Translations under genes and position numbers: made by a program
Notes under the pieces: generated by a model
What the model saw: the letters and a program-made list of their open reading frames with translations, nothing else
Database searches by the model: none
What the model was told of the DNA's origin: nothing
NCBI GenBank assembly: GCA_038277395.1
Contig: CM076195.1
Span: 157,099,594 to 157,163,593 of the forward strand
Origin: Dryocosmus kuriphilus
Lineage: Eukaryota > Arthropoda > Insecta > Hymenoptera > Cynipidae
Length of the DNA: 64,000 bases
Direction: 5' to 3'
Part shown: one piece after another, positions 1 through 11,869 of the stretch
How positions within the stretch are numbered: the first letter of the stretch is position 1
Layout of the letters: every line of letters starts with the position of its first letter

Positions 1-70
1 TATAAGAAAGTGGAGGAGAGGGGAAATGGAATAAGGAGAACTCAACAGGAGAAAGAGGGAGCACGAAAGA

Positions 71-763
71 ATGATAAACGAAAAAAGACAGAAGGAGAAA
101 GAAAGGTATATGGAAGAGGTAGAGAGAGCAGTAAACGAAGGGAGGGAATGGGAAGTGATAGATAGGGAAAGAGGAGAAAGGAAGGGTATAAATGAAGAAA
201 TAGGAATGAAAGAGTGGACGAAGCACTTCAAGGAGCTGTTAGGAGGCGTGAAGTATAGGGTAAAGGGAGAAGAAAGAAGGGTAGTAGATGGGGATGAGGA
301 CCGTGTAAACGAGATCAGTAGGGATGAGGTAAATGAGGCGATCACCAGGTTGAAAGGAAATAAGGCAACAGGGGAAGATGGCTTGGAAAATGAAACACTG
401 AAATATGGAGGAACAGGGATGAGGCAAGAAATGTGGAGGATATGTAAGAAGGTATGGAAAGGAGAAGGATGGCCGGAGGAACGGAAGACAGGGCTGGTAG
501 TACCATTGATTAAGAAAGGGGAGGGGAAAAGGGTGGAGGAATATAGAGGTATTACACTCATGTCGGTGGGATATAAAATTTATGCGGAAGTGCTTGGAAG
601 GAGATTGGAAAAACAAGTGGAAGAAAAGGGAAGTATACCACATAATCAAACGGGTTTTCGAAAAGGGATGGGAACCATAGATAACGTCTGCGTGCTAAAT
701 TACCTAGTCAATAGGAAACTAGGGAAAAAGAAAGGAAAACTAGTCGCCAAGGTTATATGCTAA
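71..763 (+). pseudogene. Reverse transcriptase N-terminal part of non-LTR copy 1
   Basis: An open frame of about 230 codons carries the linker and first RT motifs of a non-LTR (APE-type) retrotransposon: GNKATGEDGLENE (the KAPGxDGIxNE-like motif), VVPLIKKGE, YRGITLMSVGYKIYAE and HNQTGFRKGMGT. It aligns well with the frame at 49150-49490. After NYLVNRKLGKKKGKLVAKV it breaks off exactly where motif A (DLKAAFDSL in copy 3) should follow. The motifs A to E, including the catalytic Asp residues, are absent because of an internal deletion. It cannot be an active polymerase. Confidence 0.85.
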
Positions 764-1395
764 GGGAAGAAGTAGGACGAGAAAAAATGGTGGTCAGGCA
801 AGTGAAAAGAGCCTGGAAGTTCGAAGAGAAACTAAGAAGGGGAGAGGGAAGCAAAATTGCACAAGCGTGTGCCAGGGAGGTTATGGATAAAGAGAAGAGT
901 GGTAACATGGGGTGTTCGAAATGGGAGAATGAGAGATATGAAAGGGGGTGTGAATGTGGCATGCAAGTGAGGGGTAGAGGGTGGGAGGAAATAGAGCGAG
1001 AGATGAAGGCAGGATAAGGGGAGGAAAGATGGGAAAAAACGCAGATTCGAGATACAACAGCTGGTATAGAATAAGTTAGGGGGCAGGGGGAACCAGAGTA
1101 CCTGAGTAAAATTAAAAAGGAGAACAAATGGAATAGGGTAGTGAGATTCAGAATGGGAGAGGGTATTAGGGCATGCAGGTATTGGATGAATTAAGAAGAG
1201 AATGTATGTAGAGTATGTAAGTATGATAAGGAAATATGGTTGCATGTACTAGAGAGATGTACAGATGACGAAGGGGGAGGGGAGAGTACAGAAGAGAGAA
1301 TTAAATGGATTCTGAATGAAAGTGGTCAGGGGGAGGAATGGGATGAAGAAGCTGAAACATCTGAGAGAGAGAGCTGGTTGCACAGGGTAGGATAG
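757..1395 (+). pseudogene. C-terminal fragment of non-LTR ORF2 with zinc-finger motif
   Basis: The sequence after the internal deletion matches the last part of ORF2 in copy 3: LREEVGREK here against VREEAQRDK at 50330-50370. Near 1198-1252 a frame gives CRVC, eight residues, H, four residues, C. This is the C-x2-C-x8-H-x4-C finger that also closes ORF2 of copy 3 near 50740. Several frameshifts and stops separate the blocks. It is a decayed tail, joined directly to the RT fragment upstream by the deletion. Confidence 0.7.
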
Positions 1396-1739
1396 AAAGC
1401 CAAAAAATGTCCCAAAAAAGTGATATTTCAGAGAGAGTGTTAAGAACCAGAGTCAATTTTTAAAACTGAGGATGGCAAGAGAAAACGGAAGCCCAGGGCA
1501 AAGTCGCAAGCGCTTAGAAATAAGATTAGTAATATAAGTCGATTTGAAGCGAATAGTGCGTAAGATAGTATAAGGCTTGTTTGTAAGAATACTTGTAATG
1601 TTTATGTGAAGACTCTCAAACCCCTAAAAGGGAGAGAGTATAAACAAATAAAGATTACTTATTACTTATAATTTATATATTATTAATTTTATTTATTAAA
1701 TTAATTAAAATTATATAAATCTTGTTAATTTAACAATAT

Positions 1740-4000
1740 AAAAATAATTAATAATTAAAATTTATTAACAATAAATATTAATATATTATTATATATATTT
1801 AAGGGTAAGGGAATTAATTAAATAATATAATTAAAATAATTAAAATAAATTTTCTAATTGAAGGGGTAACGGGTATTATATAATTATTTTATAATTTAAT
1901 TAATTATTTATTTAAATATTAAATAATTATGACTATAATTTACTATTTTTATAATAAATTAAGAGTGTGGCGTATTAAAATATTAAAATATTTGGCTAAA
2001 TTCTTGAGTTAGAGAAATTAGTATTATTATTTAAATATTAAAAAATGTAATTAAATAATAAATTATTTATTAAACATAAATAATATTTATGAAAAGATTT
2101 TAATTGTTAGAGTTTTCAAAAAATTGTCAAATTTATTAATTTTTTTTTATAAAAATTGGGATTTGAAGCCAAAAAGTCACAAGGAAATGCCAATTTCATC
2201 AACAATGATTGAATTATTGACCTATTTAAAATTACAAATTAAATTTTAATTGGAATTTAATATTAAGATTAGTAAAAATACTTGGAGTTTTAAATTTTAC
2301 TAGTTAAATATTAAATTTAAATTATTTTATGAGTGTAAAAAAATTATATTTATTAGAATAAATTATATCTTTAAAATATAATCTTATTAATATACAGTTG
2401 TTAGAGGTTAATAAAAACTATTCATAATCTCTTTTAAATTAATTTATCTATATAATCAATTAAGAATTTAAAGTATAAATACTTTTAAGCTATACCCAAG
2501 TAGTCAAATTTAAAACATCAAGTATTTTACTAATCTTAATATTACATTCTAATTAAAATTTAATTTATAATTTTAAATAGGTCAATAATTCAACCATTTT
2601 TGATGAAATTGGCACTTCCTTGTGACTTTTTGGCTTCAAATCCCAATTTTTATTTTAAAAAATTAATAAATTTTACAATTTTTTTAAAAATTCTAGTAGC
2701 TAAAATCTTTTAATATTTAAATAATAATACTAATTTCTCTAACTCAAGAATTTTTCCAAATATTTTAATATTTTAATACGCCACACTCTTAATTTATTAT
2801 AAAAATAATAACCTGTAGTCATAATTATTTAATATTTAAATAAATAATTAACTTAATTATTAAATAATTATTAAATACTCCTTACCCCTTTAATTAGAAA
2901 ATTTATTTTAATTATTTTATTTATATTATTTAATTAATTCCCTTACCCTTAAATATATAATTATGTATTATTATTTACTGTTAATAAATTTTAATTATTA
3001 ATTATTTTTATCTTAATAAATTAATAATATTTATATGATTTTAATTAATTTAATAAATAAGATTAATAATATATAAATTATAAATAATAAGTAAATATTA
3101 AGTAAATAATAATTTCATCAAATTTTAGGTTCATCAGTCAATAAATTAATTAATTTAACAATTAAATAGATTAATTAAATTATTATATCATTACTTATGA
3201 GGTTTATTTTCTAAATTTATCATATTAATATAATAAATATAATTATAGATAAATAATATAATAAATTAAATAATATTAGTAATAAATATAAATAATAAAT
3301 TAATATTAAATAAAATATAATTTTATTATCAAATAAAGTTAATTAAATTAATAATTCAAATAGATTAATTAAGAAAATATACTAATATATTTTATTAATT
3401 TAATAAGATAAAAGAAATTAATAATTAAAATTTATTAACAATAAATATTAATATATAATTATATATTTAAGGGTAAAGGAATTAACTAAGCAATATAAAT
3501 AAAATAATTAAAATAAATTTTATAATTAAAGGAGTAAGGGGTATTTAATAATTATTTTATAATTTAAATAATTATTTATTTAAATATCAAATAAAAATGA
3601 CTATAAGTTATTATTTTTATAATAAATTAAGAGTGTAGCGTATTAAAATATTACAATATTTGGCTAAATTCTTGAGTTAGAGAAATTAGTATTATTATTT
3701 AAATATTAAAAAATGTAATTAAATAATAAATTATTTATTAAACATATAAATAATATTTTTTTAAAGATTTTAATTGTTAGAATTTTCAAAAAATTGTCAA
3801 ATTTATTAATTTTTTAAAATAAAAATTGGGATTTGAAGCCAAAAAGTCACAAGGAAATGCCAATTTCATCAAAAAACGATTGAATTATTGACCTATTTAA
3901 AATTATAAATTAAATTTTAATTAGAATGTAATATTAAGATTAGTAAAATATTTGATGTTTTAAATTTGACTAGTTGGGTATAGCTTAAAGTATTTATACT
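1740..4000. repeat. AT-rich dispersed repeat in three copies (+, -, +)
   Basis: A unit of about 550-600 bp occurs three times: about 1745-2325 (+), about 2510-3040 (-) and about 3415-3995 (+). Shared landmarks are TTTAAGGGTAAGGGAATTAA (1798), TTCTTGAGTTAGAGAAATTA and GAAGCCAAAAAGTCACAAGG (2165; reverse complement near 2620; direct again near 3836). Copies 1 and 2 face each other as a large hairpin. No coding frame is visible. It could be an AT-rich MITE or a foldback element; termini and target duplications are not resolved. Confidence 0.8.
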
Positions 4001-4164
4001 TTAAATTTTTAATTAATTATATAGATATATTAATTTTAAATAAATTATGAATAGTTATTAATATTTATAAAATGATTAATCAGTCAGTTGTATATTTAGT
4101 GGGTTTTAAAAAAACAAAAAATCATTTAAGTTTATTATTAATTAATAATGTTTAAAATAAAATT

Positions 4165-7100
4165 TAATTTAGGTAAATAATGAAAGTATTTTTGTTTGAA
4201 AAATAATTTTTTTTATTCAAAAATCAATTATAACATTTTTGTTTGAGAATTAATCTTTTACGTATAATAATTTTTACCCACGAATAATGTATAATTGAAA
4301 GTGTTGCGGCCTTTGTTGGGTTTTTTGCTGTTTATTTTAAAAAATTCATTGCCAACTTGTTTTGATTCAAATTTGAATCCTATTCATAAAATTTTTATAA
4401 CATTTTAAAAACAGTAGTATAATAATCAAAATCAATGGTACATTCCGTATATTTTGTAGAAAACAGATTTTATTCTGTGAAACCTAACTTTAGTGTCCAT
4501 TTTGTTAAAGAAAAAGGTGTTTAAGTTAAAAAATAAGAAAAATTTGGTTAGAGCCATGAGGTTATGACGTTTTTATCGGACAAACCTCATGGCTCTAACC
4601 AAATTTTTCTTATTTTTTAACTTAAACACCTTTTTCTTTAACAAAATGGACACTAACGTTAGGTTTCACAGAACAAAACCTGTTCTTTACAAAATATACG
4701 GAATGTTCCATTGATTTTGATTATTATACTACTGTTTTTAAAATGTTATAAAAATGTCATGAATAGGATTCAAATTTGAATCGAAACATGTTGGCAATGA
4801 ATTTTTTTAAATAAATAGCAAAAACCCCAACAAAGGCCGCAACGATTTCAATTATTAATCTTTTATGGTTGAAATTTCAAAAATTTTATTAACAATTCAT
4901 CCGCGTTTGAAAATATAAACGTTTGACTGAAAATCAGTTTTTTTATAGAAACACATTTTACTGATAATTCATCTATTTTGTTAAAAATTGGCCTTTCTCC
5001 GTAAAAACTTAAAATCTGTTGAAAACTAATTTTTCGTTTTTAAGAATAGAACCTTTCTTCATGAAAATTCAAAATTTTGGTTGAAATTTAATCTTTTTTT
5101 ATTGGAAATTCAACATTTTTGTGTTCAAATTTAATCTTTTTTGTTAAAAATTTATCTGTTCCACAGTTGGTTGAGAATTCATCTTTTTTAATTGAAAATT
5201 TAACTTTTTTTTAAATCCAAAAATTTTATTAAAAATTCATCTTTAATTGAAAAATCATGTTTCTCAGTTAATTCAACTGTTTGGCTCAAAATCAATTTTT
5301 TGTTGTTGAAAATTCATCTTTTTTGGGTAAAAAGTCAACTATTATAATTTTAGTTATGAACTCATGGTTTTTGGTAGATAATTAATATTTTTAGTTGAAA
5401 TTCAAACATTTTCTTTGAAATTCAACAAGTTTATTAAAACTTCATTTTTAATTGAAAATTAATTTTTTTTTTTTTTGATTAATCTTTTTTTGGATGTAAA
5501 TTTAACGGTTTCATTGAAAATTCCCTATTTTTAAGTAAATAATTAAACTATTTTTGTTTGAAAAATAATTTTTTTTTTTTGAAAAATCAACTATCAAAAT
5601 TTTGTTTGAGAATTCATCTTTTATGGTTGAATTTTCAATAATTTTATTAAGAATTCATCCTCGGTTGAAAATTTACCTGTTCGACTGAAAACCAATTTTT
5701 TTATATAAACATATTTTACTGATAATTCATTTATTTTATTAAAAATTGGCCTGTCTCGGTTAAAGCTTAAACTCTGTTGAGAACTAATTTTTTTTTGTTA
5801 AAAATAAAACTTTTCTTCATGAAAAATTCAAAATTTTGGTTGAAGTTTAATTTTTTTTTGGAAATTCAACATTTTTGGGTTCAAATTTAATCTTTTTTGT
5901 AAAAAATGTATCTGTTCCATTGTTGGTTGAGAATTCATATTTTTTAATTGAAAATTTAACTTTTCTTTAAATTCAACAATTTTTTTTTAAATTCATCTTT
6001 AGTTGAAAAATCATGTTTCTCAGTCAATTCAACTCTTTGGCTCAAAATCAATGTTTTATTGTTGAAAATTCATCTCTTTTGTGTGAAGATTAAAATTTTT
6101 TATTGGAAATTTCTTTTTTTGATTAAAAAGTCAGCTATTTTGTGTTGAAAAATATGTTTTTTTCTTCAGAATTTAGCTTTTCTATCGTTTGATAAGAATT
6201 AATTTTTTTTCATTTAAGCTACAATCCTTTCTTTAGTCGAAAACTGAACTATTTTATTGGAAACTCAACAATGTTGAATTTTTCTTTTTAATTCATCTTT
6301 CTTGGATGTAAATTTAACTGTTCTATTGAAAATTTCCTTTTTGCAGTTACCTGATAATTTAATTATTTCTATTTAAAAACTAATTTTTTTGTTGACAAGT
6401 TAATCATAAAATCTTTGTTTGAGAATTTATTCATCTTTTTTGGTGGAAAATTCAACTGTTTGAATGAAAATACATTTCGATAATAAATGGCATTTTTCAG
6501 TTAAAAGTTTAACTACTTCGTTGAAACCTATTTTTCTGTCCTTGAAAATATGATCATTTTTCATTTAAAATTTATTTGACTTTTTGAAAATGTAAGTTTT
6601 TTAAGTGAAAAATTCAAAATTTTGGTTGAAATTTAATTTTTTGTTTGGAAATTCAACATTTTTGGGTTCAAATTTAATATTTATTGTTAAAAATTTTTCT
6701 GTTCCATTGTTGGTTGAGAATTCATCTTTTTTAATTGAAAATTAAAATTTTTTTTTAAATTCAACAATTTTGTTAAAAATTCATCTTTAGTTGAAAAATC
6801 ATGTTTCTCAGTTAATTCAACTCTTTGGCTCAAAATCAATGTTTTATTGTTGAAAATTCATCTCTTTTGTGTGAAGATTAAAATTTTTTATTGAAAATTT
6901 CTTTTTTGATTAAAAATCCAACTATTTTGTATTGAAAAATATTTGTTTTGTTCAGAATTTAGCTTTTCTATTGTTGGTTAAGAATTAATTTTTTGTAGTT
7001 AAGCTATAATCCTTTTTTTAGTTGAAAACTGAACTATTTTGTTAAAAACTCAACAATGTTGAATTTTTCTTTTTAATTAATCTTTCTTGGGTGTAAATTT

Positions 7101-8890
7101 AACTGTTTTATTGAAAATTTTCATTTTGCGGTTACTTAATAATTTAATTATTTCTATTTAAAAACTAATTTTTTTTGTTCAAAAGTTTATCATAAAATTT
7201 TTGCTTGAGAATTTATTCATTGTTTTTGGTGGAAAATTAAACTGTTTGAATGAAAATACATTGATAATTCAACTATTTTGATAATAATTGGTATTTTTCA
7301 GTTAAAAGTTTAACTACATACTTCGTTGAAACCTAATTTTCTGTCCTTAAAAATATGATCATTTTTCATTTAAAATTTATTTGACTTTTGGAAAATGTAA
7401 GTTTTTTTCATGAAAAATTCAAAATTTTGGTTGAAATTTAATTTTTTGTTTAGAAATTCAACATTTTTGGGTTAAAATTTAATATTTATTGTTAAAAATT
7501 TATCTGTTCCATTGTTGGTTGAGAATTCATCTTTTTTAATTGAAAATTAAAATTTTTTTTTAAATTCAACAATTTTGTTAAAAATTCATCTTTAGTTGAA
7601 AAATCATATTTCTCAGTTAATTCAACTCCTTGGCTCAAAATAAATGTTTTGTTGTTGAAAATTCATCTCTTTTGTGTGAAGATTAAAATGTTTTATTGGA
7701 AATTTCTTTTTTGATTAAAAATCCAACTATTTTGTATTGAAAAATATTCGTTTTGTTCAGAGTTTAGCTTTTCTATTGTTGGTTAAGAATTAATTATTTT
7801 TACTTAAGCTATAATCCTTTTTTTAGTTGAAACTGAACTATTTTGTTGGAAACTCAAAAATGTTGAATTTTTCTTTTTAATTCATCCTTCTTTGGTGTAA
7901 ATTTAACTGTTTTATTGAAAATTTCCTTTTTGCGGTTACCTAATAGTTTAATTATTTTTCTATTTAAAAACTAATTTTTTTTTGTTCAAAATTTAATCAT
8001 AAAATTTTTGTTTGAGTATTTATTCAACTTTTTTGGTGGAAAATTCAACTGTTTGAATGAAAATACATTGATAATTCAACTACTTTGATAATAATTGGTA
8101 TTTTTCAGTTAAAAGTTTAACTACTTCGTTGAAAGCTAATTTTCTGTCCTTGAAAATATGATCATTTTTTCATTTAAAATTCATTTGACTTTTTGAAAAT
8201 GTAAATTTTTTTAATGAAAAATTAAAATATTTTGGTTGAAATCTAATTTTTTTGCTGAAAATTCATCTTTCTTGTGTATAAATTCCATAATTTTCTTTAT
8301 ATTGGTTGATAGTTTAACTATTTCTGTTTAAAAAATAATATCTTTTTGTTCAAAAGTCAACTGTAACATTTTCATTTGAGAATTTATTAATCTTTTATGA
8401 ATTACTTTATATTTATAAATTTTTTAATTCAACTATTTTGTTAAAAATTAAGCTATTCCGTTGAAAAATAATTTTCTGTGCTTGAAAATATAACTATATT
8501 TTATTTAAGATTCTTTTTTTTTTTATTTTGAAAATATAACTTTTTTCATTATAAATTCAAATATTGTGCTTGAACGTTAATTTTTCTTGTTTGAAAATTC
8601 AACTATAGTTTGGTTCAAAATAATATTCTTTGATTCAAGCAAACGATAAAATTTTCTTCGCGGATTAATCTTTTTTAATTGAAAATTCAATTATTTTTTT
8701 AAAAACTGGTTTTTTTTTAAAAATTAAACTAATTCGTTAAAAATTAATTTTTTTTAAACTAAAAATTAAAATATTTGATTGCAAATTAAATAGTTATGTT
8801 TTTGGTTAAACATCTTTTTTTTATTTAGGTTGAAAACTCAACTATTTTTGTTTGAAAATTAATTTTTTTTTTTTTTTAAATTTAGCTATT
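4165..8890 (+). repeat. Degenerate satellite block (TTGAAAATTCAACT-like), left arm
   Basis: The block is built from variants of a short motif of the form TTGAAAATTCAAC followed by T-rich spacers. Larger blocks recur at roughly 760-810 bp, for example GAATTCATCTTTTATGG (5611, remnant near 4858) and CTTTGGCTCAAAATCAATG (6042, 6822). The same sequence occurs in reverse orientation at 22745-28276. No protein-coding potential is visible. A foldback element at 4261-4854 interrupts it. Confidence 0.85.
4261..4854. mobile_element. Foldback (near-perfect inverted repeat) element in satellite
   Basis: Arms of about 275 bp (about 4291-4566 and 4580-4854) are near-perfect reverse complements, with GTTGCGGCCTTTGTTGG at one end and CCAACAAAGGCCGCAAC at the other. 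The loop of about 15 bp is near 4567-4580. The element is flanked by the 11-bp direct repeat TTAATCTTTTA (4250-4260 and 4855-4865). The uninterrupted satellite version of the site is visible near 5611-5630. No ORF. The class is unknown. Confidence 0.85.
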
Positions 8891-9051
8891 AAATTTTGTT
8901 TAAATGTTGGGCTTAAGATTTCTTGAGTTTAAACCGAAGGAACAAAACACGTGATATTTCTGACTCTTTATTTCAAGCTATTTTCTTTAACACTTATCCT
9001 AAATAATTACAAATTCTAGAGAAAGAAAAACAGTCGTTTTTTCGAGTCAAC

Positions 9052-9110
9052 TATTTATTGAGACAACGTTTCGACAACTAATTTGTTGTCTTCTTCAAGT
9101 CTATAGATTG
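9052..9110 (-). ncRNA. Degenerate hammerhead ribozyme motif (F1 left end)
   Basis: On the minus strand the sequence reads GAC, UUGAAGAA, helix II GACAAC with loop AAAUUA and GUUGUC, then GAAACGUUGUC. Helix I (GAC/GUC) and helix II are perfect. The essential C at core position 3 is U (compare CUGAAGA at 28583-28589), which should abolish the C3-G8 pair. It is probably inactive. Confidence 0.6.
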
Positions 9111-9884
9111 AAAATTAACAATGATTAATAATTATTATAAAAGCGATCAAGGATCTTATCTAGAACAATAGTTATTACCAATAGCATTACCTCTTATAGA
9201 CTAGTTATACATTTCACCTCTGCGGTTTGTCAACTTTATAATAAACAAGCTAAAATTTGAAAACATCATTAATAAAATCTTTACTAAGAAAGTCAAGATG
9301 CACTAAGTAAACGGTTTTTAATTCTAATTTATGATATCATACTTGAATCAAGTTCACCACTTAGATAGTTTTGCAAATTAATAATAATAAATAACTGTTC
9401 ATACTTATGAATAGATTAAAAATTGTAAAAGGAACAACAGATAAGGAACAATGATAATAATTTAGCACTTAAAGAATGGAACAAAACAATGCAATAATTT
9501 TAACACTTGAAAAAGAAACAGAACTATTGAAGTGTATTAGGCAGAGTATAAGTTACAAATGAATTGTCAACGGAATCTACTTGTATCTTTTCTCGCGTTA
9601 TCTATTGATGGAAATTGAAACTAATTTGAATATGATATCGATAAAAGGGATTACTATCTTATCAAGTATGATAACATCAATTACTACCCAGATAGCACAA
9701 CTAACCGCAAATTGAGGTTAAGTTGGAGAGCAACTTTCCGTTAATCTACTGGCGCAATTGGACAACAACTTGACGATACGAGTTGTAAATTCTGAAGTTG
9801 ATGTAAACTTGGCTTAAAGTTGACGAAAAAAGTTGATCACCTACTAGTTGAACTACAAATCTGGCTATCTGGGTATTTATACTG

Positions 9885-10069
9885 GTTATTTTTTCAAGTT
9901 ATTGAGTATCCGCGCATAACTTACATGTAAATTATTAATATCTTCTTTTTTTTTTTAATTGGATTATTTTGTAAATGTATATGTAGCATCTCTGAGAGAG
10001 TGCGCTTATGCCAATTGTTTTCTCTATCTAATATTTCAAAATTCTCAAAGTCAAGTCATGGGATTCACT
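9885..10069 (-). pseudogene. Penelope F1 C-terminal coding fragment, inverted copy
   Basis: The reverse complement closely matches 17771-17959 and encodes the region downstream of the GIY-YIG core (DFENFEILDR, NNWHKRTLSEMLHI and a final LKK stop in the better copy). It carries indels and a poly-A/T expansion near 9945-9960. It ends abruptly near 10069, where plus-strand RT sequence of the same family begins. This marks the head-to-head junction of the two F1 copies. Confidence 0.75.
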
Positions 10070-10074
10070 AGATT

Positions 10075-10385
10075 CACTACATCCGAAAAAAATATGACAT
10101 TCCTTTAAATGTTCTACTTGAAGCGGTTAAATTTCTTATGGAGAATACCTTTTTTAAATTTCATAATAAATATTATAGACAACGATATGGTACTCCTATG
10201 GGATCACCGGTCTCACCTATCTTTGCTGACATTGTAATGGAACATTTGGAGGTTAAAGTTTTAAGTGTCCTTAGTTTCATACCGTTATTTTATGTTAGAT
10301 ATGTTGATGATATTTATACTATCATCCCTAAAAACACAAATTGATGAAATTCTCAAACGTTTTAATGACTATGATGAAAGATTAA
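10075..10385 (+). pseudogene. Penelope F1 reverse transcriptase fragment (continues at 13978-14027)
   Basis: Translation from 10081 gives a Penelope-type RT: motif B as RYGTPMGSPVSPIFADIVME, then motif C as FYVRYVDDIYTIIPK. A one-base insertion near 10330 shifts the frame. The shifted frame continues with DEILKRFNDYDERL up to 10385, then resumes after the Harbinger insertion (13978-14027) with HEVEVDENISFLEI. Upstream RT motifs (fingers and motif A) are absent from this copy. It is cut again at about 14028 by a non-LTR derivative. Not functional. Confidence 0.85.
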
Positions 10386-10601
10386 GGGCCGGTTTCACCA
10401 ACTCTGATTAAATCGTTAATCATTGACTAACATTATTTAATCAATACTTTGCGTTCCACCATTCTTTTAATCATGATTAAGGGAAGATAATCATGGGTTA
10501 ACTTAACCGCCCAATAATGGCTGGTTATGGAGGTTAATTAGTGATTAAAGTAACATAACCTCAAAATTGAAGTACACGATTGCAGTGTACAGCAAGGAAA
10601 T

Positions 10602-10799
10602 ATGGCTCTGATTTACTATAATATTTTATCCTCATCTGATGATGATGAAATGTTTTACCCCGTTCAGAGAAGACCACGAGTATTCAGGGAACGAGTGAAA
10701 TATTTTGAAACCATAGATGATTTGGATTTTTTAACACGATTTCGCTTAAGAAAAATTACTGTTGAAACTTTGCTGCTCCAACTCGAACAAAGTTTGTAA
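10602..10799 (+). pseudogene. Harbinger transposase N-terminal remnant
   Basis: A 65-codon frame contains RPRVFRERVKYFETIDDLDF followed by LTRFRLRKITVETLL. This resembles the N-terminal segment of HARBI1/PIF transposases, where an FRxR..N motif precedes a DDxxFxxRFRLxKxTV helix. The DDE nuclease that should follow is absent: the frame stops at 10797 and repeats begin. Its position just inside the left inverted repeat supports the assignment. Confidence 0.6.
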
Positions 10800-10949
10800 C
10801 ATGCTACAAATAGGTATGTATGATATAGAAACATTGTTAAAATAATGGACATTGATCTTGTATTTTTACGATTGTGGAAGTAATTTAAGTGCTCCAAGTA
10901 ACTAACTTTATAATAAAGGTAATTCGGAGTAATTTACATGCAGAGATAA

Positions 10950-11345
10950 CCTAAAAATTTTTGTTATTAGAAAAGTCATGTATTCTTTTTGTGGAATATT
11001 CGTATTTTTCGGTAGAAAATTAAACTTCTTCATTGGAAATTCGTGTTTCGGTTTAAAAATTCAAATTCAAATTTAAGAAATTTAATTTTTTGAAAAATAT
11101 ATCTACTTTGTAAGAAATTTAACAATTTTGTTCAAAAGTTTGGAAAGTCATGTATTTTTGTTTGTGGAATATTCGTATTTTTCGGTAGAAAATTAATCTT
11201 CTTCGTTGGAAACTCCTGTTTAGGTTTAAAAATTCAAATTCAAATTTAAGAAATTCAATTTGGTGAAAAATATCCACTTTGTAAGAAATTTCACAATTTC
11301 GTTCAAAAGTTTGAAAAGTCATGTCTTTTTTTTGTGGAACATTCG
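10950..11345. repeat. About 172-bp tandem repeat inside the Harbinger element
   Basis: The block AGTCATGT(A/C)TT...TGTGGAA(T/C)ATTCG(T/C)ATTTTTCGGTAG recurs near 10975, 11147 and 11319, about 172 bp apart. A fainter continuation of TTGAAAATTCAAC-like words runs to about 11640. The word style is the same as in the flanking satellite, but this array lies within the transposon. Confidence 0.7.
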
Positions 11346-11869
11346 CATTTTTCGGTAGAAAATTAACCTTCTTCGTTCGAAATTCATGTTTCGGTTTAAA
11401 AATTCAAACTTAAAAAATTCAATTTCGTGAAAAATGTATCCACTTTATAAGGAACTCAACAATTTTGTTCAAAAGTCATTTTGTTTTGTTTGAAAATTCA
11501 ACTAGTTTGGTGAAAAATTAAACTATTTTGATCAAATTTCATGCCTTTTGCTTTGGTAAAAAATTCACCATCTTGCTCCAATAAATCATCTTTTTGTTTA
11601 AAAAATCTTTTTTTTTGTTTGAAAATTAAAATCTGTTTTATATTTTATAACTGACATGTACATGTAAATTTTCGAAATATACATTATCAAACACTTTTCT
11701 TCTGGTTAACATATTTAAATAAAGATTATATTTCAGAAACCACCTCAAACTTTACGCGTCATCTCAATGTTTTGGCGCCTAAACGTCATGGCGCCGAAAG
11801 TTAACTGACTTTTTCATTACAACCAATCAGAGTTGCGGCTACAAGAGAATACTAGAGCTACCATGAACA

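Larger units (their letters stand above)
1..1660 (+). mobile_element. Non-LTR retrotransposon copy 1 (5'-truncated, internally deleted)
   Basis: The segment encodes part of a reverse transcriptase (71-763), jumps to the C-terminal end of the same polyprotein (from about 757), and ends in a 3' UTR with AATAAAG followed by short ATTACTT repeats near 1640-1665. The coding strand is extremely purine-rich, like the related copies at 14028-15990 and 46600-51480. The three copies share 3' UTR words such as AAACGGAAGCC. Copy 3 retains the RT core that is missing here. The window starts inside the element, so its 5' end is not seen. It is defective. The exact 3' end is inferred from the change to AT-rich sequence. 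Confidence 0.85.
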
